Assembly: GCF_003265345.1 (NCBI RefSeq)
Contig: NZ_QFWW01000013.1
Coordinates: 125,321-189,320, forward strand
DNA from: Lentzea terrae
GTDB lineage: Bacteria; Actinomycetota; Actinomycetes; Mycobacteriales; Pseudonocardiaceae
Length of the DNA stretch: 64,000 nucleotides
Reading direction: 5' to 3'
Made by a program: the position numbers and the translations under genes. The notes below the pieces were generated by a model. That model was not told the DNA's origin, did not search any database, and worked only from the letters and a program-made list of their open reading frames with translations. Below are positions 61,919 through 64,000 of this stretch, one piece after another; within the stretch, counting starts at the first letter, position 1, and each line of letters starts with the position of its first letter.

Positions 61919-62596
61919 TCACTGGCGCCAGTAGGTGATGTTGCGGAAACGGGCTTCCGCGCGGCCGCTGCCGTGGTGGTAGACGCCGTTCTTGAAATAC
62001 CGGTTGGCCGGTCCTTCGTCGGCGTGGGTCAGCTTCAGCGAGCCGTTGTAGTAGGTGCGCGTGGTGCCCCGGCCACCGGCCACCGCGGTGTGCTCGATGC
62101 GGATGGTGAACCACTTGTTGTAGATGCCGGTCGCGATGACCTGGTTGCTGTCCTTGCGCAGCGTGCCGCCGTTGATGTTGGCGACGTTCAGCATGATGTC
62201 GGTTGCGCGGGTGCCGGCCGGGCGGTTCTCACGCAGGATCTGGACGACGGTCGGGCCGCTGACACCGCTCGGGATGAAGATCTCGCCCTGCCAGGCCCGC
62301 TGGCCGCTCGAGTACTCCTGGTGGAAGCGGAGCTCGGTGCGCGGATCCGTTGGGCTGCCAGGGGTGTGCGGTGCGTCGTAGTCGTAGACCCACATGGTGT
62401 GCACGCCGCCTTCGAACTTGTAGCGGGCGCTCGTGGCGAGGTTGTGCGGCTTCTGGACGTCGTAGCTGTACGGCGCCGACACCCACTGTGCCGACGGCGG
62501 CTGAGCGAGGGCCTGAGCCGCCGGCGCCACGATCAGGGGCGTGGCCAGTGCGAGCGCGAGGATGGAGCGGCGAGTGTGGAGAGCAGGGGTTTCCAC
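61919..62596 (-). CDS. Secreted polysaccharide lyase-like protein, copy 2
   Basis: 225 residues, GTG 62596 with GGAGGG upstream. Signal RRSILALALATPLIVAPAAQA; motifs DPRTELRFHQEYSS and RYFKNGVYHHGSG are closer to PL7 than those of copy 1. QILREN stands where QIH is usual. The C-terminal ~20 residues (EARFRNITYWRQ) are identical in both copies. Tandem duplicates, each with its own palindrome 24-25 bases before the start. Confidence 0.6.
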   Translation of the reverse strand: METPALHTRRSILALALATPLIVAPAAQALAQPPSAQWVSAPYSYDVQKPHNLATSARYKFEGGVHTMWVYDYDAPHTPGSPTDPRTELRFHQEYSSGQRAWQGEIFIPSGVSGPTVVQILRENRPAGTRATDIMLNVANINGGTLRKDSNQVIATGIYNKWFTIRIEHTAVAGGRGTTRTYYNGSLKLTHADEGPANRYFKNGVYHHGSGRAEARFRNITYWRQ

Positions 62597-62619
62597 GTTG
62601 AATCCCTCCGACCTTCGAT

Positions 62620-62637
62620 AAGTGGTCTGTACCACTT
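62620..62637. promoter_or_regulatory. DasR/HutC-type palindrome 2
   Basis: AAGTGGT-CTGT-ACCACTT, perfect 7-bp arms, containing the core TGGTCTGTACCA. 24 bases before the copy 2 start codon, the same position as the first site relative to copy 1. Confidence 0.65.
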
Positions 62638-62707
62638 TGGGGGCACGAAGGCGGAGGGATCAATAGCTGCTTCGAGTTCCGGAACTAGATTCAGATGCCT
62701 GAACTTT

Positions 62708-63271
62708 TCACATGCCTGAACGGATTTCGTCGAAGGTCGGGAACTTCGTAGCGATGTCGCTGCCGGTGAAGTTGCCGATCCAGCCGTCGTCGTCGTGGAA
62801 GAACCGGATCGACACGTAGTCGGGCGTGGTGCCCATGTCGAACCAGTGCGTGGTGTTCGCCGGGACGCTCAGCAGGTCGCCCGCCTCGCAGAACACCGCG
62901 TACACCCGGTCGCCGATGTGCAGGTAGAAAACCCCTGCGCCACGGGCGAAGTAGCGGTCCTCGTCGTCGTCGTGCGTGTGCTCGGCGAGGAACTTGTTGC
63001 GGAACTCGACGGCCTTCGCGCGGTACTCGTCGGTGTCCGCGGGCGTCATCTCCATCGCGTCGACGTAGGTGTAGCCCTCCGTCTCGCTGACGCGGGCGAC
63101 GTCGGACTCGTAGATCCGCAGGGCGTTCTCTGCCGTGACACCGTCCACAACGGACCACCGGTGGAACCGCACGCCGTGCTCCTTGAGCGCGGTGGCGATC
63201 TCCTCGGGGTCGGTCGTGCGGACGAGGGTCTCCTCGGGGCCGGAGTCCGGCCACACCGTCAGCAGCGTCAT
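62708..63271 (-). CDS. mtnD: Acireductone dioxygenase
   Basis: 187 residues from ATG 63271. FLAEHTHDDDEDRYFARG contains the HxH-x(4)-E metal motif and TTHWFDMG the last His. It oxidises acireductone to the 2-keto acid of methionine (iron form) or to methylthiopropionate with CO (nickel form). Overlaps mtnB by 4 bases. Methionine salvage. Confidence 0.93.
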   Translation of the reverse strand: MTLLTVWPDSGPEETLVRTTDPEEIATALKEHGVRFHRWSVVDGVTAENALRIYESDVARVSETEGYTYVDAMEMTPADTDEYRAKAVEFRNKFLAEHTHDDDEDRYFARGAGVFYLHIGDRVYAVFCEAGDLLSVPANTTHWFDMGTTPDYVSIRFFHDDDGWIGNFTGSDIATKFPTFDEIRSGM

Positions 63272-63858
63272 GGGTTCCTCCCCGTAAATCGCGTCTCCAC
63301 CTTGAAGCGCAGCAACCACTCCAGGCATTCCAGCCGGTGCCTGGCCTGGATCAGGTCGTCGCCCCACACGTACACGCCGTGCCGCGCGACGAGCAGCGCC
63401 GGAACGCCGGGGTCGAAACCCTTCTCGAAGGCGTCGCCGAGCTCGACCATGTCCTGCGAGTTCGGCACGACCGGGACGACGACTTCCTCGTGGGCCTGAC
63501 GCCCGAAGCCCTTGAGCATTTCGAGGTCCTGCAGGACGACGCCGTCCGGCCAGTGCTCGGCGGCGACGACCGTGGCCAGCGCGTGGACGTGCACGACCGC
63601 GCCCGCACCCGCGACGCGCGCGATCCTGGCGTGCAGACCGGCTTCCGCGGACGGGATCTTGTCGCTGTCGACCGCGTTGCCGTCGGCGTCGATCACCACG
63701 CTGTCCGCTGCGGTGATCTCACCCTTGTCGACGCCGCTGACCGTCACGGCGAGCCGGAGCGGATCCCGTTGCAGGACAACGGAGAGGTTGCCGCTCGTGC
63801 CGCGCATCCAGCCCATCTGCGCGAAGCGGACGCACTCGCGGGCGAGCTCTGCCGTCAC
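63268..63858 (-). CDS. mtnB: Methylthioribulose-1-phosphate dehydratase
   Basis: About 196 residues, class II aldolase fold. The zinc site is HVHALATVVAAEHW and the downstream ARHGVYVWG; GTSGNLSVVL opens the active site. GTG 63858 overlaps the mtnC stop by 4 bases and is chosen over GTG 63870. Acts before MtnC and MtnD in the salvage pathway. Confidence 0.9.
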   Translation of the reverse strand: MTAELARECVRFAQMGWMRGTSGNLSVVLQRDPLRLAVTVSGVDKGEITAADSVVIDADGNAVDSDKIPSAEAGLHARIARVAGAGAVVHVHALATVVAAEHWPDGVVLQDLEMLKGFGRQAHEEVVVPVVPNSQDMVELGDAFEKGFDPGVPALLVARHGVYVWGDDLIQARHRLECLEWLLRFKVETRFTGRNP

Positions 63859-64000
63859 GACAGTTCCCACACGGTCGGGTGCGGCGTGAAGTCGGCGTTG
63901 CCGTACGGCTCACCGGCACGCGCGACGCCGACCGTCTTCCAGCCCGCCTCCAGCGCCGCGTGCAGTTCGGCGGGAACGTCGCTGTAGAACGTGATGTCGT
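63855..64000 (-). CDS. mtnC: Enolase-phosphatase MtnC, C-terminal part (runs off the window)
   Basis: Only the last 48 residues are present: DITFYSDVPAELHAALEAGW, TVGVARAGEPYGNADFTPHP and TVWELS. FYSDVPAEL with GWKTVGVARAGEP is typical of the C-terminus of MtnC (HAD acireductone synthase), fitting the mtnC-mtnB-mtnD order. The 5' part is outside. Confidence 0.85.
   Translation of the reverse strand, partial: DITFYSDVPAELHAALEAGWKTVGVARAGEPYGNADFTPHPTVWELS

Overview
High-GC DNA with GTG starts, 4-base gene overlaps and actinobacterial families (CysO/CysM/Mec, ClpS/DUF2017, DUF397 with Scr1-type regulators, ESX accessory proteins, exosortase P). I read it as the chromosome of a Pseudonocardiaceae-like actinomycete (Lentzea/Saccharothrix type). 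The family is inferred and the genus is a guess. No rRNA, tRNA, CRISPR array or prophage was seen.

Layout. 0.2-3.4 kb: SMR transporter and a NACHT (bacterial NLR-like) ATPase. 3.4-16.6 kb and 23.3-25.3 kb: a housekeeping block matching, from memory, the M. tuberculosis order Rv1329-Rv1341 (dinG-like, pncB, clpS, DUF2017, P1 peptidase, mec, cysO, cysM, rhomboid, murI, Rv1339-like phosphodiesterase, rph, rdgB). It is interrupted by a truncated TnpB element, DUF2231/OsmC genes, an ArsR/SRPBCC operon and, at 16.6-23.3 kb, a cell-surface island. That island holds secreted proteins, WecB epimerase, a tiny LAVTG-tailed protein, a choice-of-anchor P-type protein, an exosortase of the P type and a processive-type GT2, followed by bioY. 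25.3-34.5 kb: two VOC paralogues around a PadR unit, phospholipase D, Pth2-like, serB and ctaD, a DUF305 lipoprotein, a phosphotransferase and an LAATG-anchored protein.

34.6-40.3 kb is the most unusual region. Three small proteins share a PVTxV...WFR block; two of them continue as WFRRMPxGG-TVY. They lie beside a stand-alone HExxH protein of the type annotated as alpha-ketoglutarate-dependent peptide beta-hydroxylase, a 50-residue hydrophobic peptide, a FadR-type regulator with repeated operators and two paralogous membrane proteins. I propose a RiPP-like peptide modification system without a radical SAM or cyclase partner in the window.

40.4-53.4 kb: a LacI-controlled alpha-glucoside ABC operon with a GH13 enzyme, a small type VII secretion substrate cluster, and a DeoR-controlled polyol ABC operon with a zinc dehydrogenase. 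Neither ABC operon has an ATPase gene, so a shared MsiK-type ATPase elsewhere is likely. 53.5-64 kb: two-component system, a radical-SAM-like protein lacking its cysteine motif, DUF397 with a frameshifted DUF5753 regulator, an HTH-membrane-glycosidase fusion, asparaginase, two secreted lyase-like paralogues each preceded by a DasR-type palindrome, and methionine salvage genes mtnD-mtnB-mtnC (mtnC runs off the end).
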